Of a stretch of 64,000 bases of DNA, positions 1-11,072 are shown piece after piece. Each line of letters opens with the position of its first letter. The first letter of the stretch is position 1. The notes beneath the pieces were generated by a model, which ran no database searches, was not told the DNA's origin, and was given only the letters and a program-made list of their open reading frames with translations. The position numbers were made by a program, and so were the translations under genes. The stretch is from Aquanectria penicillioides (lineage: Eukaryota > Ascomycota > Sordariomycetes > Hypocreales > Nectriaceae): NCBI GenBank assembly GCA_003415625.1, contig PYIU01000001.1, positions 1,550,001 to 1,614,000 on the forward strand, written 5' to 3'.

Positions 1-961
1 CTCGGTGTTCCATTCGAAGACCTAGAGTATCTAACGCAGCAAAACGCAATTCGAAGCAATGGGAGCGCCACAGCACAGGAAGCTTCGGCAGCAAACCAGT
101 ATGAAATATGACCCGGTTTTCTTTTGTAAAACACTAACCAGTTTGCAGAGAACTTCTCAACTATCTTGCTAATCTTGTCGACAAGCGCGTTGAACAACCA
201 AAGGATGATCTGATCAGCAAGCTTGTTGTGGAACAGCTCAACCTTGGTCACATTGAGAAGTCCGACGCTGTGCAAATTGCCTTCCTCCTGTTGGTGGCTG
301 GAAATGCCACCATGGTCAACATGATTGCGTTGGTACGGTCTCGTGTGTAACTTTGAGAATGTTTGGACTTTATCTAACCTGGCGTAGGGCATCGTAACGC
401 TAATGCAACATCCCAATCAGCTCGAGGAATTGAAGGCGGATCCTTCTCTGATTCCCTCATTTGTGCACGAGCTTTGCAGATTCCACACTGGCTCCTCCCT
501 TGCAATGAAGCGAGTTGCAAAGGTCGACATTGAATTAGGCGGAAAGGTGAGATACAGAAAAATTACCCAGATCATTTGGTGGGAACTCTCTAACTGCGAA
601 AAACTACAGGTTATTCATGCCGGTGAAGGCATTATCGCTGCAAACCAGTCTGGCAATCGCGATGAAGAAATTTTCCAGAACCCCGATGAATTCAATCTCC
701 ATCGACAATCCGGCCCGTACGATGCTTTGGGATTTGGATTCGGCCCACATCGCTGTATTGCTGAACCATTGGCCGTGGCCGAATTAGAAACCGCATTCGG
801 TAGGTCTTCTAGTATTCTGAGATATGCACGTCAACTCACATTCAGTAGCAACTCTGTTTAAGAAGCTGCCCAATCTCAAGGTTGCAGTTCCACTGGAAGA
901 ACTCGAGTATACGCCTCGACACAAAGATGTTGGAATCGCGAAGCTACCCGTGGTCTGGTAG
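1..961 (+). CDS. CYP55A: Cytochrome P450 nitric oxide reductase (P450nor, CYP55 family), 5' end outside window
   Basis: This is the 3' part of a P450nor-type gene. Family knowledge: P450nor reduces NO to N2O directly with NAD(P)H during fungal denitrification, with no separate reductase. Exons read as 1-98, 149-332, 388-546, 610-799 and 849-961, all with GT-AG introns, giving 247 residues in one frame. The I-helix stretch LLLVAGNATMVNMIAL is present. It has the N-A-T motif typical of CYP55 instead of the usual acid-alcohol pair. The K-helix region reads VHELCRFHT, and the heme loop FGFGPHRCIAEPLA carries the cysteine ligand. The C-terminus ends KDVGIAKLPVVW, as in known P450nor proteins. The reading frame is intact as far as visible. 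Whether an upstream mitochondrial targeting start exists cannot be seen. Confidence 0.93.
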
Positions 962-2665
962 AATGAAGAATGAAGCTGCGTGGAAGTCGTTGACAACTGA
1001 AACAAATTTGACGCCCTTGGCTGATATCAGCTGAGTCGGATTGAATCAGGCCTTGATTTCTCGACTCTCCCTCATATGTATCAGTAGAATCCCAAAGTTT
1101 AGAGTGATCCCTTCTCTTGTAATATTAAGAGCATCGCACCAGGTATTGTTTTAAATATACTGTTGCAAATTTTTATTCGTTGCATGCTGACTGAGAATCA
1201 ATTCCTTGACACTTACCAAGTCTCAATAGACTTCTGATTCACACAAAGATTTCGGTTCCTTTTACTCCACTCACTTTCCATGTCTTTAGCCTTCACCTCT
1301 ACTGTCGTGGTTCGGACCGCATCATCTCACCAGCAATGCAATGCTGGAACCACGTTGCCAAGTATCGCGGGGCGCCGATACTAGCCATGCGGTCTCGCGT
1401 AGCTGTTTCATTGCCTAATACGCTCATCTTTGAGGTGTCGGTGGCGTTCGTCATTGTTTCATTCGGCTAATTACTCCGTATGTATGGAACTTGTCCACAC
1501 TGGAGTCAGCCTCGTACGGTGATCAACCCTCCCGGACCCCGCACCATGTGCCGTATCATCCGGTATACAGGCCAGCAAAGCCAAGAGAACTTCCCATTGG
1601 TCGGACGATCACACAAAGGGGGATAGAGTTTAGGTATCATGGTCACCAGACCGATTTCTAGTCCTAGTATGTACTGAGTGGGTATGTTATTGACCAATGG
1701 TAGATATGAATGGCATGAGTGCTCCATAGCAGCAAGGGATATTTCTCTCATAACCCTGTACTCAGGGTGTTGGGTCGATAACAAACGCAGGGGCCTTGTA
1801 CAACTAGTCGCCAATAGCACGATAGGGAGAAAATTACGAAGTTCTTGTTACATCGAAATGGGATTGCCGCGATACAACCACCCTAAATTGGCTTGCACCA
1901 AACCGTATGAACGTCACCGCTACATGAGCGGATTCAGAAGTGGGGACGATGGGGGATTGTGCATGGCAGAGAACTTTGTGGCCAGTGTCGATGAAGTCAC
2001 CGTTGAACTCTGCCTAGCACTAAGAATGGAGTAGTAAACTGATATTAGGTGGTCACCATAAAATATATATTCTCCGAGATTTAGATGCATAGTCTCAGCC
2101 ACCGTTGGTCTGGCTGGTCAGCGTGGTCGGACGACACACGACGGCCGTCGCGAGGACCCCTGTTCGGCTGTGAGGCGGTTCCCCAATTTGGTATAACGCA
2201 TCAGAGGTGCAGAAACCAGAGCTTGCGCGGCTTTGGTACGTTGTTGGCTTCGATGTGGAAAGCTTCGAAACTTCATCGACATACAACGGTTGCTGACATG
2301 GCTGATGCCATTCGAAATTTGAGCCTTAGTTTTCTGGCGCTCGCTTGAGAAGTATTTCAATAGTCGAACAATGATAGAAATAGCTACTGCATGCTACTGC
2401 ATACGATGAAGGCTGTTATGCTCATTAGATCATCCTTGTGCACCACGTACACAAGGGTTCGGGCCCCCTGCATGACGAGGTAATATTGTGCGGCGGTGTT
2501 GGCACCTGCGGCACCACCCTGAATACTCCATGCCTACGTTGGAAACAGAGCATATATCGGATGGGGGCTGGTTTCCCTCTTCATTATTTTAATACGGGCT
2601 GTTCTCCCTTTTCTCCTTCACTTCTAGGGCCCCTTACTAGCTAGCAACTACGAAGGGATACAATC
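962..2665. other. Intergenic region, no recognised gene
   Basis: The stretch has ordinary base composition. Open frames of 60-118 codons occur on both strands (for example 1678-2034 plus and 1506-1820 minus), but none shows a domain, motif or splice structure I recognise, and they overlap each other. It would hold the terminator of the P450 gene and the promoter of the kinase-like gene at 2666. Confidence 0.6.
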
Positions 2666-3810
2666 ATGGAGACCGAGACAGAGCACCCTTACGAGGTGCT
2701 ACCGACACTCCCAGAGGATGTGACGGCAGAGTGGCTGGGATCCGTGTTGAACCAGAAAATCAAGTCCATCTCCATGACGCGATCCATCTTCGGCACGGCT
2801 AGCAAACTGTTCTACTCCATCGAATATGCAGATGACGTTACTGACCCGAGCTCGCGACCAACTTACATCTGTGTCAAGGGTGTTTTCGATCCCGTCATGG
2901 TTGCCTCTCAACCGTGGACCGTAAGCCTGGCTCAGCGTGAAGCCGACTTTTTCTCCAAGATCGCTCCCACCATCAAGCACATGGGCTACCCCAAGGGCTG
3001 GTGGGGTGGTACCAGTGACAAGCAGGGCATTGCCATCATGACAGACCTCGTTCATGAAGGATGCACTTTTGCGCCCGAGGTCGCTTCATATCCGCTTGAG
3101 AAGATTTTGGACGGTGCAGAGCAAATGGCTGGTCTTCACGCTCAGTTCTGGGGCAAAAGCCAGGAGGACTACCCTTGTAAGCTGCATCAATTCATTGTAT
3201 GTAAGTAGTAGAGCTGATATTCGTAATAGGGATTTGGAATAACTACGACCCGGCCATGACCTTTATGGTCAGGCCATGGGACAGTGTTGTGAGAGAGGAG
3301 GATAGGCCCAAGCTGCCTGAATACCTCATGGACGGCACTCGTATCAACAAGGCGCTGGACAAATACTACGCCCTTCGCAATCCTAGATTCCGAACTTTGT
3401 TACACGGTGATACTCACATTGGCAATGTCTACTTTACTGCTAAGGGCCACACGCGCTTCCTTGACTGGTCGGCCTTCCACTTTGGCTCGTGCTTCCACGA
3501 TCTCGTTTACTTCATGACAGCCATGATGAGCATCGAGGACCGTCGTGCCCATGAATGGGAGGTTTTGGATCACTACCTTGCGGCCCTCCACCGCATGGGA
3601 GGCCCCAAGTTTGACCACGACGATGAGGAACTCTTGATCGAGTATAAGCGATCCTGCATGACAAGCATCATCTGGCCGATCTGCCCCAAGGGACTGCAGA
3701 CCAAGGAGCGCGTAGATGTTCTGTGCGAGCGGACTATCGCCACTTGGGTTGACCATAAGACCATTGAAGTTATTGAAGCCCAGCCGGAGCCTCCTAAGGC
3801 TGATGCTTAG
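2666..3810 (+). CDS. APH/CHK-like small-molecule phosphotransferase
   Basis: Two exons (2666-3176, 3230-3810) give 363 residues; the 53-bp intron restores a W-I-W-N-N-Y reading. The protein has a kinase-like fold of the aminoglycoside phosphotransferase / ecdysteroid-kinase-like superfamily. The catalytic loop LLHGDTHIGN sits at about residues 226-235 (HGD at 229-231). The metal-binding aspartate is in FLDWSAFHFG at about 247-256. The substrate is unknown; fungal relatives are usually annotated only as phosphotransferase family enzymes. No signal peptide is seen, so it is probably cytosolic. The start is the first methionine of the frame and gives a normal family length. Neighbours give no pathway hint. 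Confidence 0.85.
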
Positions 3811-4339
3811 AAGGGGTACAGTATCAAATACATAGCCGAATCCAGAGCAAAGGAATACTCTCTTGTATCATTAATATTTTGGAGGGAGGGACCGCTCGAA
3901 GTAAATCAAAGCAACATCCAACACAATTTATCATGAGCCTCTCCATCTGTGCACTTTCGATTATTGGTAACCAAATGGAGGTGTCATGAGGACGATGGTC
4001 TATTTGCATGGTTGTACGAGAATTACTATCGGTCCAAAGTGGTCCGCCCCGCGGAAACTCCGTAGCCATTCCCCATGTTTGTGATTAGGTTATCATTTAT
4101 ATTCCATTCTTGTCTCTATTAAAGAAGAACCATCTGCTGATTCAACTTGCTGACGAACCATCCCACGAATCGAATTGCTAAAAGGCTAACTCCGCAGCAA
4201 GTTTAAAAGTCACGACAACCAATCACCGAATCACATGCTTTTGAAAGAAGCTGATTGAGTTTCACTGTTGTTTGCCATAATATGAGAAACAAGGAACAAC
4301 AAGTCAAGGTTAAACGAAAATGATTCTTCCAGAATATCA
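3811..4339. other. Convergent intergenic region
   Basis: This lies between the 3' ends of the plus-strand kinase-like gene and the minus-strand DUF899 gene. It should carry both polyadenylation regions; nothing else is recognised. Confidence 0.6.
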
Positions 4340-5155
4340 TTAAGGATATTCATGTTTCAACTTGAACTCAGCTGGACCATACATTCCAATTTGCCTCCCA
4401 AGAGGGGTCAAATCTAGAAGTGCCAAAGTCGGCATAGTCTTTTCCGCACCTCTAGCAAAAGTCGAGTAAGTATGATAGATCTCCCCATCTTTCTTCCAGA
4501 AGACACTAATCCCAGGCACATCGCCTGTATACCAGCTCTTGCCTGCTGCCTCCATCTCCTCTTTAGTCCGAAAGTTGAGTTCGATGGGGCAAACGGCTTC
4601 ATCGATAGTTGCGTGGAAGTCATAGTTGAAATCCGAGTCTCCACTCGAGTACCATGGCCACGTCCATCCATTCTGCTTCTTGAAAGCTTCCAGTTTTTCA
4701 ATCTCGCCACGGGAAATGCAAACCAGGTTCGTGTTCTTGAGTTGCAAGTGACGAACGTCCGGTAAAGACTCCCCAATATGACAGCATCCACGACACCCTT
4801 CTTCATCGCCAGGTTTGAACATGAAATGGTAGACAATGAGCTGCTCATGACCCTCAAATAGGTCGTTCAGGGTGAAGCTTTTATTTCCCGGTCCTTGGAA
4901 AGTGTATGTCTTGTCAACCTTGACCATGGGAAGATCTCGACGTTGGGCCGATAGGGCGTCATTGGCACGAGTCAGTTCCTTCTCTTTCTCAAGAAGGACT
5001 TTGCGGGCGGCGAGCCACTCATCACGGGATACGATCTGGACAAGGTTAGAATATAGGGCGATGAAGGAAAAAGCAAAAATATACTGGCCTTGCCTGGCAT
5101 TGTGAGGTGCTACAGGGATGTGATTTGATCCTTGTAGTTGCCTTGCCGAATTCAT
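4340..5155 (-). CDS. DUF899 thioredoxin-like protein
   Basis: The 271-codon open frame matches the DUF899 family (thioredoxin-fold proteins of unknown reaction). Homology is clear from about residue 42 onward: IVSRDEWLAARK, then KEKELTRANDALSAQRRDLP, LIVYHFMFKPGDEEGC and GCRGCC. The GC-rich cysteine motif (about 119-125) sits where thioredoxins have their active site. The C-terminus MPTLALLDLTPLGRQIG is typical of fungal members. The first 41 residues do not look like the family. A GT...AG stretch just before IVSRDEW (minus strand, about 5083-5035) looks like an intron but does not keep phase from this start, so the true N-terminal exon is unresolved. No signal peptide is seen. The physiological role is unknown. 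Confidence 0.85.
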   Translation of the reverse strand: MNSARQLQGSNHIPVAPHNARQGQYIFAFSFIALYSNLVQIVSRDEWLAARKVLLEKEKELTRANDALSAQRRDLPMVKVDKTYTFQGPGNKSFTLNDLFEGHEQLIVYHFMFKPGDEEGCRGCCHIGESLPDVRHLQLKNTNLVCISRGEIEKLEAFKKQNGWTWPWYSSGDSDFNYDFHATIDEAVCPIELNFRTKEEMEAAGKSWYTGDVPGISVFWKKDGEIYHTYSTFARGAEKTMPTLALLDLTPLGRQIGMYGPAEFKLKHEYP

Positions 5156-5956
5156 CTGTTGAGTGGGGACAAGCTGAGATCTTTATGTAAAGATGATGCA
5201 GCCGTCAGATCAATTTCTCCGTGCTTTATTTGGCCAGGGCTCTCGTATTTTCGTATATGCGACTTGCCGTCGAGGTGGTCTATCACTAATGTATCCGTTA
5301 AAGGGTCATGATCAATGCGGGGTTGCTGCCTGGTGGTAATGTGATCCGGTGGCTTGCTTATTAGGACACAAGTACAACGACAAATAATGTTTTGTGGCTG
5401 GCCGACTCAGACATATCGATGCTCGGCTCCACTGAACGATGCGGCGTTCACTTTCTCCACACAAGCTCGAGGCGTCCAAACTTGGCAGCTCATCCCCAAT
5501 GCTTAGATGTAGCGGTGAGCGTGCTCCTTGTGCAACGCCTGATGCTTGGAACTCGCCGGCTTTTCCAGACTGAAAAATATGCCGAATTGAATCCGTTTGG
5601 TCGAGGAGACTCTTGATTGCCAATCATGGCCGGGCATGCTCTTGATTCTGATCGTGAATTTCACGAAGCCAGGAGCCACGAACTAAAAGCAAATAAGCTA
5701 CGCAGTAGCACATAAATGAGGGGCAACGCCCGCAGCTTAAACCAAGACGAGCGATTCCAAGCAGGGTTAGTTCCTCTCAACAAAATTCACGCTTCGCAGC
5801 CCTCTAGACTCCTTCAATCGTGAATTCGACGTGAACTTGAGGCTTGCTTGCTCGCATATATATACGATTCATCACGCATCAATCCTAGAAAGGAAATCTC
5901 CTCTCGTCATACACCATCTCCCACACCATACCAACCTGACTGACCATCACATCATC
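5156..5956. other. Divergent promoter region
   Basis: This separates the minus-strand DUF899 gene from the plus-strand GFA gene. A TATA-like run lies at 5856-5864, about 95 bp before the GFA start codon. Small overlapping open frames here are not convincing genes. Confidence 0.6.
5856..5864 (+). promoter_or_regulatory. TATA-like element of the GFA gene
   Basis: The run ATATATATA lies about 93 bp upstream of the ATG at 5957, a normal spacing for a fungal core promoter. Confidence 0.45.
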
Positions 5957-6955
5957 ATGACGGAAAAAAGTGAGTCAACTCAGACGTACCGTGGCAATTG
6001 CCATTGTGGGGCCTTTGTCTATGAAATCACGCTTCCGGAGATCACGTCTGTCCTTGAATGCGACTGTAGCATCTGCACGAAAAAAGGCTACCTGTGGCTT
6101 TTCCCCCCCAATCGAGACCACTTCAAAATCGTCCAGGGTGTGGAGGAAGATCTCACGGCCTACAAATTTGGCGCTGAAAAGCTTCATCACAAGTTCTGCT
6201 CTCACTGCGGTACTGCCTTGATGGGCACCATGCCTAGTGCCCCCCAAAACTCGACATTCGGCCTCAACGTTCATGCGATTCAAGGTCTAGACACTTGGTC
6301 CTTAGCTCGAACACCGTGAATACTTCCACTGTTTTCCCCTTTTCGCGTAGTCTCAAATGCTAACACCGTTGTCAGAATTCAGGGGAGCGCACTAGGTGCT
6401 AAATACAGCGCCCCAGCTTACCTTGGATCTCGCCCAAAGACAGACGACGAGGGAAGTCAAGTGTACACTGGCAGCTGTCATTGTGGTGCTGTCCAAGTGG
6501 CACTCGCCAGCAAGCCCATTGATAGCACGTTTTCCGAAATGATTGGAGAGTGCAATTGCAGCATCTGTGAGCGGGTAAGACATGCCACAAAAAAAAAACC
6601 TGAACCATCCTAATTTCAATAGAATGCTTATGTTTGGGTCTGGCCCCTTCGAGAACAAGTCGTTTTGCACGGCGATGATGAGAATATCGGCCGTTACTTC
6701 TTTGGATCAAAGCTGATCGCCAAGACATTTTGCAAAAAGTGTGGCGTTCAATTAACCAACGAACCGGTTTTGCAATCTGACGAGGTCGTAGCGGCCATGT
6801 CCGAAGCCCACCAGAAGCTCTACACCATGGTGAAGCCAATTCATCCAGTGAACCTAAGGGTCCTGGAAGGAATCAACTTGGACGATCTCAAACCAAAGAT
6901 CCAGAAAATGCGAGGGCTGATCGACCCCCATTGTACAAGAGCCCATAGGGCATAG
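5957..6955 (+). CDS. Two-domain GFA (CENP-V/GFA) zinc-binding protein
   Basis: Three exons (5957-6315, 6376-6574, 6623-6955) give 296 residues. Each half is a GFA domain (family named after glutathione-dependent formaldehyde-activating enzyme) with its zinc cysteines. Domain 1 has NCHCG (C15, C17), CDCSIC (C35, C37, C40) and CSHC (C81, C84). Domain 2 has SCHCG, CNCSIC and FCKKC. The first intron contains an in-frame stop and a GCTAAC branch-like site, so the domains are joined only after splicing. The ATG at 5957 was chosen because the upstream extension (from 5831) is low-quality leader and overlaps the TATA region. Tandem GFA proteins are known in fungi. The substrate is not established, and formaldehyde chemistry is only suggested by the family name. 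Confidence 0.87.
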
Positions 6956-8642
6956 TATATTGTAGTATAGGGTAGGGGAGTTTGGCGAGGTGATGGTTTG
7001 TGCAGTCGTTTTAGGCGGGCTTTCAGGGGTCACAGTGCAGGGCGATGATCATGCTCATCACCTTCTTTTTGGTATAACTTTATTCCAACTTGATTTGTTC
7101 TTATTTCTCCTCACTGCGTGCCTTGGTTGTCACGCGACATCGCAACAGCTTGGAATCAAGGGAAACCGCTAATCAAACCACTTTTGATTCGTAGAAATCT
7201 CGGCTTCCAGAATTCGGTCCGGAACCCTGGTATTTGGATGGGCAGGTGGAGTTGTGTAGTATCCACAACAATGACTGACAGAAAACCATATCCGCCATGT
7301 GTATCCACGAATTGCACTTGAAACAGCTCTCATCGTTCCCTCAAAATTATAGTGAGTTCATTAATCATCAATCAAACTAGCCCTTGCCGATATGAAAAGT
7401 TCGACTAGCACCACCCCGCCCACAGACTGGTTCATCCGAGAACCTGCCATCCATCTCCACCGAAGCTTGGCGCTGAGGACATGATTACAAGAAGGGACTG
7501 CGATTGCAGAGACTGTTAGGGGCGTGATACTATTTGGGCAAACCCGACGACGGAACCCATCCCGCTTGCAACGCTGGCGGGTAAGTCTTTACGCGAAGGC
7601 GATGGAAATGGAAGCCTCCCCAATGGCCTGATTCAGGCTTCACCTCACAGGCCAATATGTCCAAGGCGCAGTGCCTACGTAACCGTCCTGTCTCAGGTGT
7701 CAGGGGCGACCACAGCGCAGGGATCGCTGAATGCCGCCCAATTGCCAGCGTCGCGAATCGTCTTCAAGTCCCTTAGAACTGGATCTCCTAGGTAAAACAC
7801 GCTCCACCAATTGCGTCCAACCTGATGTCCCCATTGAGAGTTATCGTGACGTATCCATTCGCCAATGCATCTGAGCTATCCCGAGAACTTCATTTCCCTG
7901 GCGATGGGGCCGTCGGCGCGATCCACACGGCTCTGACGCGCCCCACAACACGGGTTCGTCTCGAAGCGGCTAGACTTGTTCTAAGCATCGAGGATGATTT
8001 ATTCGCAGCCGCTAATCAGTTTCAGGGTCTTCTCTGAAACTTCGTCTGAAGAAGAGCCGGTAAGGCCATGAATCCTCATGCTAGACGACCGCGGTGGCGA
8101 TGGCAGAGGCATGGCCAATGGCGGAGGCCATATTACTACTTTGGGCATGTAATTGAGAGCTTGTGGATGCTCTGTGCCATGGAGCGAGAGCCATTGGCGC
8201 ATTTGTCGCCATCCAGAGGGAGTCCCATCCCCACACGGCCTGAAACCGTTTCGTCATGAACTGACAGCAGAGCCACAAGGTTTACTCGCTTCTTCATGCA
8301 TTTTCCGTCGTTGTTTCTTCTTGCCGGAGCCAGGGTACGGGTCAGGATAGGGCTCGTGGCCACCATGTAGGATCTGGCCCAGCCCCTGGACGAGAGTCTT
8401 TAAATACCACGAACATCGCCAGTATAATCATCTTTTTGTTCCGTTAGGGGCTTGCCTTTCTTCGTCTGTCTTTCTTTTGGTAGCACTGGGTGCACATTCT
8501 TTTCTCTTCGCGAGCCGTTCATTTCTTCACGACTGGATATCGTGACTGTTAACTTTCTTTCATTCCAGCCTTCTCTCCTTTCGAAACCACGGTTCTTTTA
8601 CTACCGACGTTCTTTGGTCGCCACCCGCAATACAATATCACC
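6956..8642. other. Intergenic region with cellobiose dehydrogenase promoter
   Basis: There is no recognised coding sequence; short frames on both strands overlap and lack motifs. The last 250 bp is pyrimidine-rich and contains TTTAAATA at about 8399, so the downstream gene probably has a long 5' leader. Confidence 0.6.
8399..8406 (+). promoter_or_regulatory. TATA-like element of the cellobiose dehydrogenase gene
   Basis: TTTAAATA lies about 240 bp before the ATG at 8643 and is followed by a CT-rich stretch typical of highly expressed fungal genes. Confidence 0.4.
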
Positions 8643-11072
8643 ATGAAGCTGACTTCAATTTTTGCAAGTGCTTTGGCACTCCCGGCACTGGTCTTTGCCG
8701 ACTCAACCTCCTATGTTGATCCCGACTCCAACATCACGTTCCAGAAATGGACCGACAGCACCACCAGCTTCAGCTTCGGTATCGCTCTCCCCAGTAGCCC
8801 TTCGACCGACTTCATTGGCCAGATTTCCGCCCCTATCACCGAGGGATACGCTGCTGTCGCTCTTCGCACCTCTATGGCCAGCAGCCTGCTCATCGTTGCC
8901 TGGCCCAACGGCGATTCAGTTGTGTCATCGCTGCGCGAGGCCACCGGGTATTCCAACCCCGATGTTCTCAGCGACACTTCCGTCACATTGAAGACCATCA
9001 AGGCTGGAACCTCGGTCAACAGCACTGCCTTCACTTATACCTTCCTCTGCTCAGGATGTATCAAGACCGATGATACCACCTTTAGCGCCAGTGATACCAC
9101 GGCCGCCCTTGGCTGGGCCCTTAGCAAGACTGCCCTGACTGATACCACCTCATCCTCCGCTACTCTGAACTACCACGCTGCTGGCTTTGGTGGATTCGGA
9201 ATGAGCCTTACAAATGCCCAGTCTTCAAGCTACTCTACTTGGGCCGCCATGGCATCTGATGACACTTCTGGCACCACCCCCAGCACCGGCAGCGGTAGCG
9301 GATCAGCCGCCAACATCACCACTACCATCTCCAACGTGACCTACGACTACATTGTTGCCGGAGCTGGTGCTGCTGGTTTGATTGTCGCCGAGCGACTTGC
9401 CGAGTCGAATGCTTCCGTGCTTCTTCTTGAGCGCGGAAAGGCCTCGTTCTACTCCAGCGGCGGCAGATCCACCATGGACTGGAACGACACCATCACTCAG
9501 TATGATGTGCCTGCCATGGGCTACTACCTCTCTACTGCCTCCGACACCAGCGAGTACTGCACTGATACTGCCAGCCAGGCTGGATGTATCCTGGGAGGTT
9601 CCACCTCGGTCAATGCCATGATGTGGGTTAAACCTCGCAGCGACGACTTCGACCGCAAGTGGCCAACGGGTTGGAAGTGGGCGGACGGTGTTGAGACCGC
9701 CGCAAACAGGCTATATCAGCGCACTCCTGGAACTACAACACCCAGCAAGGATGGTCAACTGTACGACCAGGGAGCCTGGAATGTCTTCAGCCAGTTCCTT
9801 GGAGACAACGGCTTCACCGAGGTTGATGCGATTGAGGAGCCGGCTAAGAAGCGAGCTATCTTCTCTCACCCTCCCACCATGGTAAGAATTGGTGTCATAA
9901 CTAAGAAACACTGATACTAACAATCTACCTAGATCCACAACGGTCTCCGTGCTGGTCCGGTCAGAGACTATCTCCCTCTTGCCCAAGCTCTTCCCAAGTT
10001 CGACCTCAAGCTCAACTCCAAGATGCTTCGCGTTGTCCGTAACGGCAGCAGCATTACCGGAGTCGAGGTCGAGACTGGCGCTGCTTCTCGACAGATCATC
10101 AAGCTGAACACCAACGGCGCTGTCATCCTTGCTGCCGGTGCTCTCTCCACCCCGCGTATTCTGTTCAACAGCGGTATTGGTCCCACCGCACAGATCAGCA
10201 CCGTGTCCAACGGCACCACCAAAATCACCCTGCCTGCCTCCAAGGATTGGATTAACCTCCCTGTTGGAGAGCATCTGATGGACCACCCCATCTTCACTGT
10301 CAGCCTCAAGACCAAGAACTCCTTGTCCTCCCTGGCGAGCACTGCCTTTACCGCCCCCAACCAGACCAATATCGACCTTTTCGCTCAAGGATCAGGTCTG
10401 CTTGCTCAGTCTGGCCAGCGTCTTGTCTTCTGGACCAGCGTCAAGAACACTACTGATGGTGTTGAGAGGTTCATTCAGGGCACCTGCAACTCCCCCTCCA
10501 ATGACACTGCCCGCATCAAGGTCTACCTTACCCACGGCCTGTCTTCCACTGGAACCCTGGGTATCACGAGTGATGGAGCCACCAAGATTACCACGCAGCC
10601 TTACCTGAACACTGCGGCTGATAAGGATGCTATTCTCTCCTTCATGCGACAGCTCATCTCCTATGCCACTCGGACTGACAGTGTTCTGACCCTCGCAAGC
10701 AACACCACTGCTGAGAGTCTGATCTCAGAGTATGTCACTGGCTCTCACTTTGTTGGTACCGCCAAGATGGGAACCTCCAACGACGGCACCAGTGTTGTCG
10801 ACGTCAACACCAAGGTCTGGGGCACTGACAACCTCTATGTGGTGGACGCTAGTATTCACCCTGACCTGCCTACTGGAAACACGCAGGCCATTGTGATGGT
10901 CGCCGCCGAGCACGCCGCCACCAAGATTCTCTCCAAGACCGGATCCAGCAGTGGCTCCAGCGGCAGCGATACCACTACCGGCAGCGGAAGCACTGGAAGC
11001 GGTAGTAGCAGCGGAAGTGGCAGCTCCCGATGCGGAACGTCCAAGGCCCGACGAAGCCGAATGTACGTTTAA
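8643..11072 (+). CDS. Cellobiose dehydrogenase: secreted heme domain fused to GMC flavin oxidoreductase
   Basis: Two exons (8643-9881, 9933-11072; the intron has a perfect TACTAAC branch site) give 792 residues. Residues 1-19 form a signal peptide. Residues about 20-205 are the b-type cytochrome (DOMON) domain. The likely heme ligands are M78 (SMASSLLIVAW) and H178 (YHAAGFGGFG), and there is a CSGC cysteine pair at 136-139. A Ser/Gly/Thr linker (about 208-225) leads to the GMC domain, with FAD motif DYIVAGAGAAGL near 235 and catalytic His/Asn segments SHFVGTAKMG and PTGNTQAIVM. Family knowledge: it oxidises cellobiose and passes electrons through the heme to lytic polysaccharide monooxygenases. 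The C-terminus is a Ser/Gly-rich tail ending in basic residues, with no visible cellulose-binding module. Confidence 0.92.
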
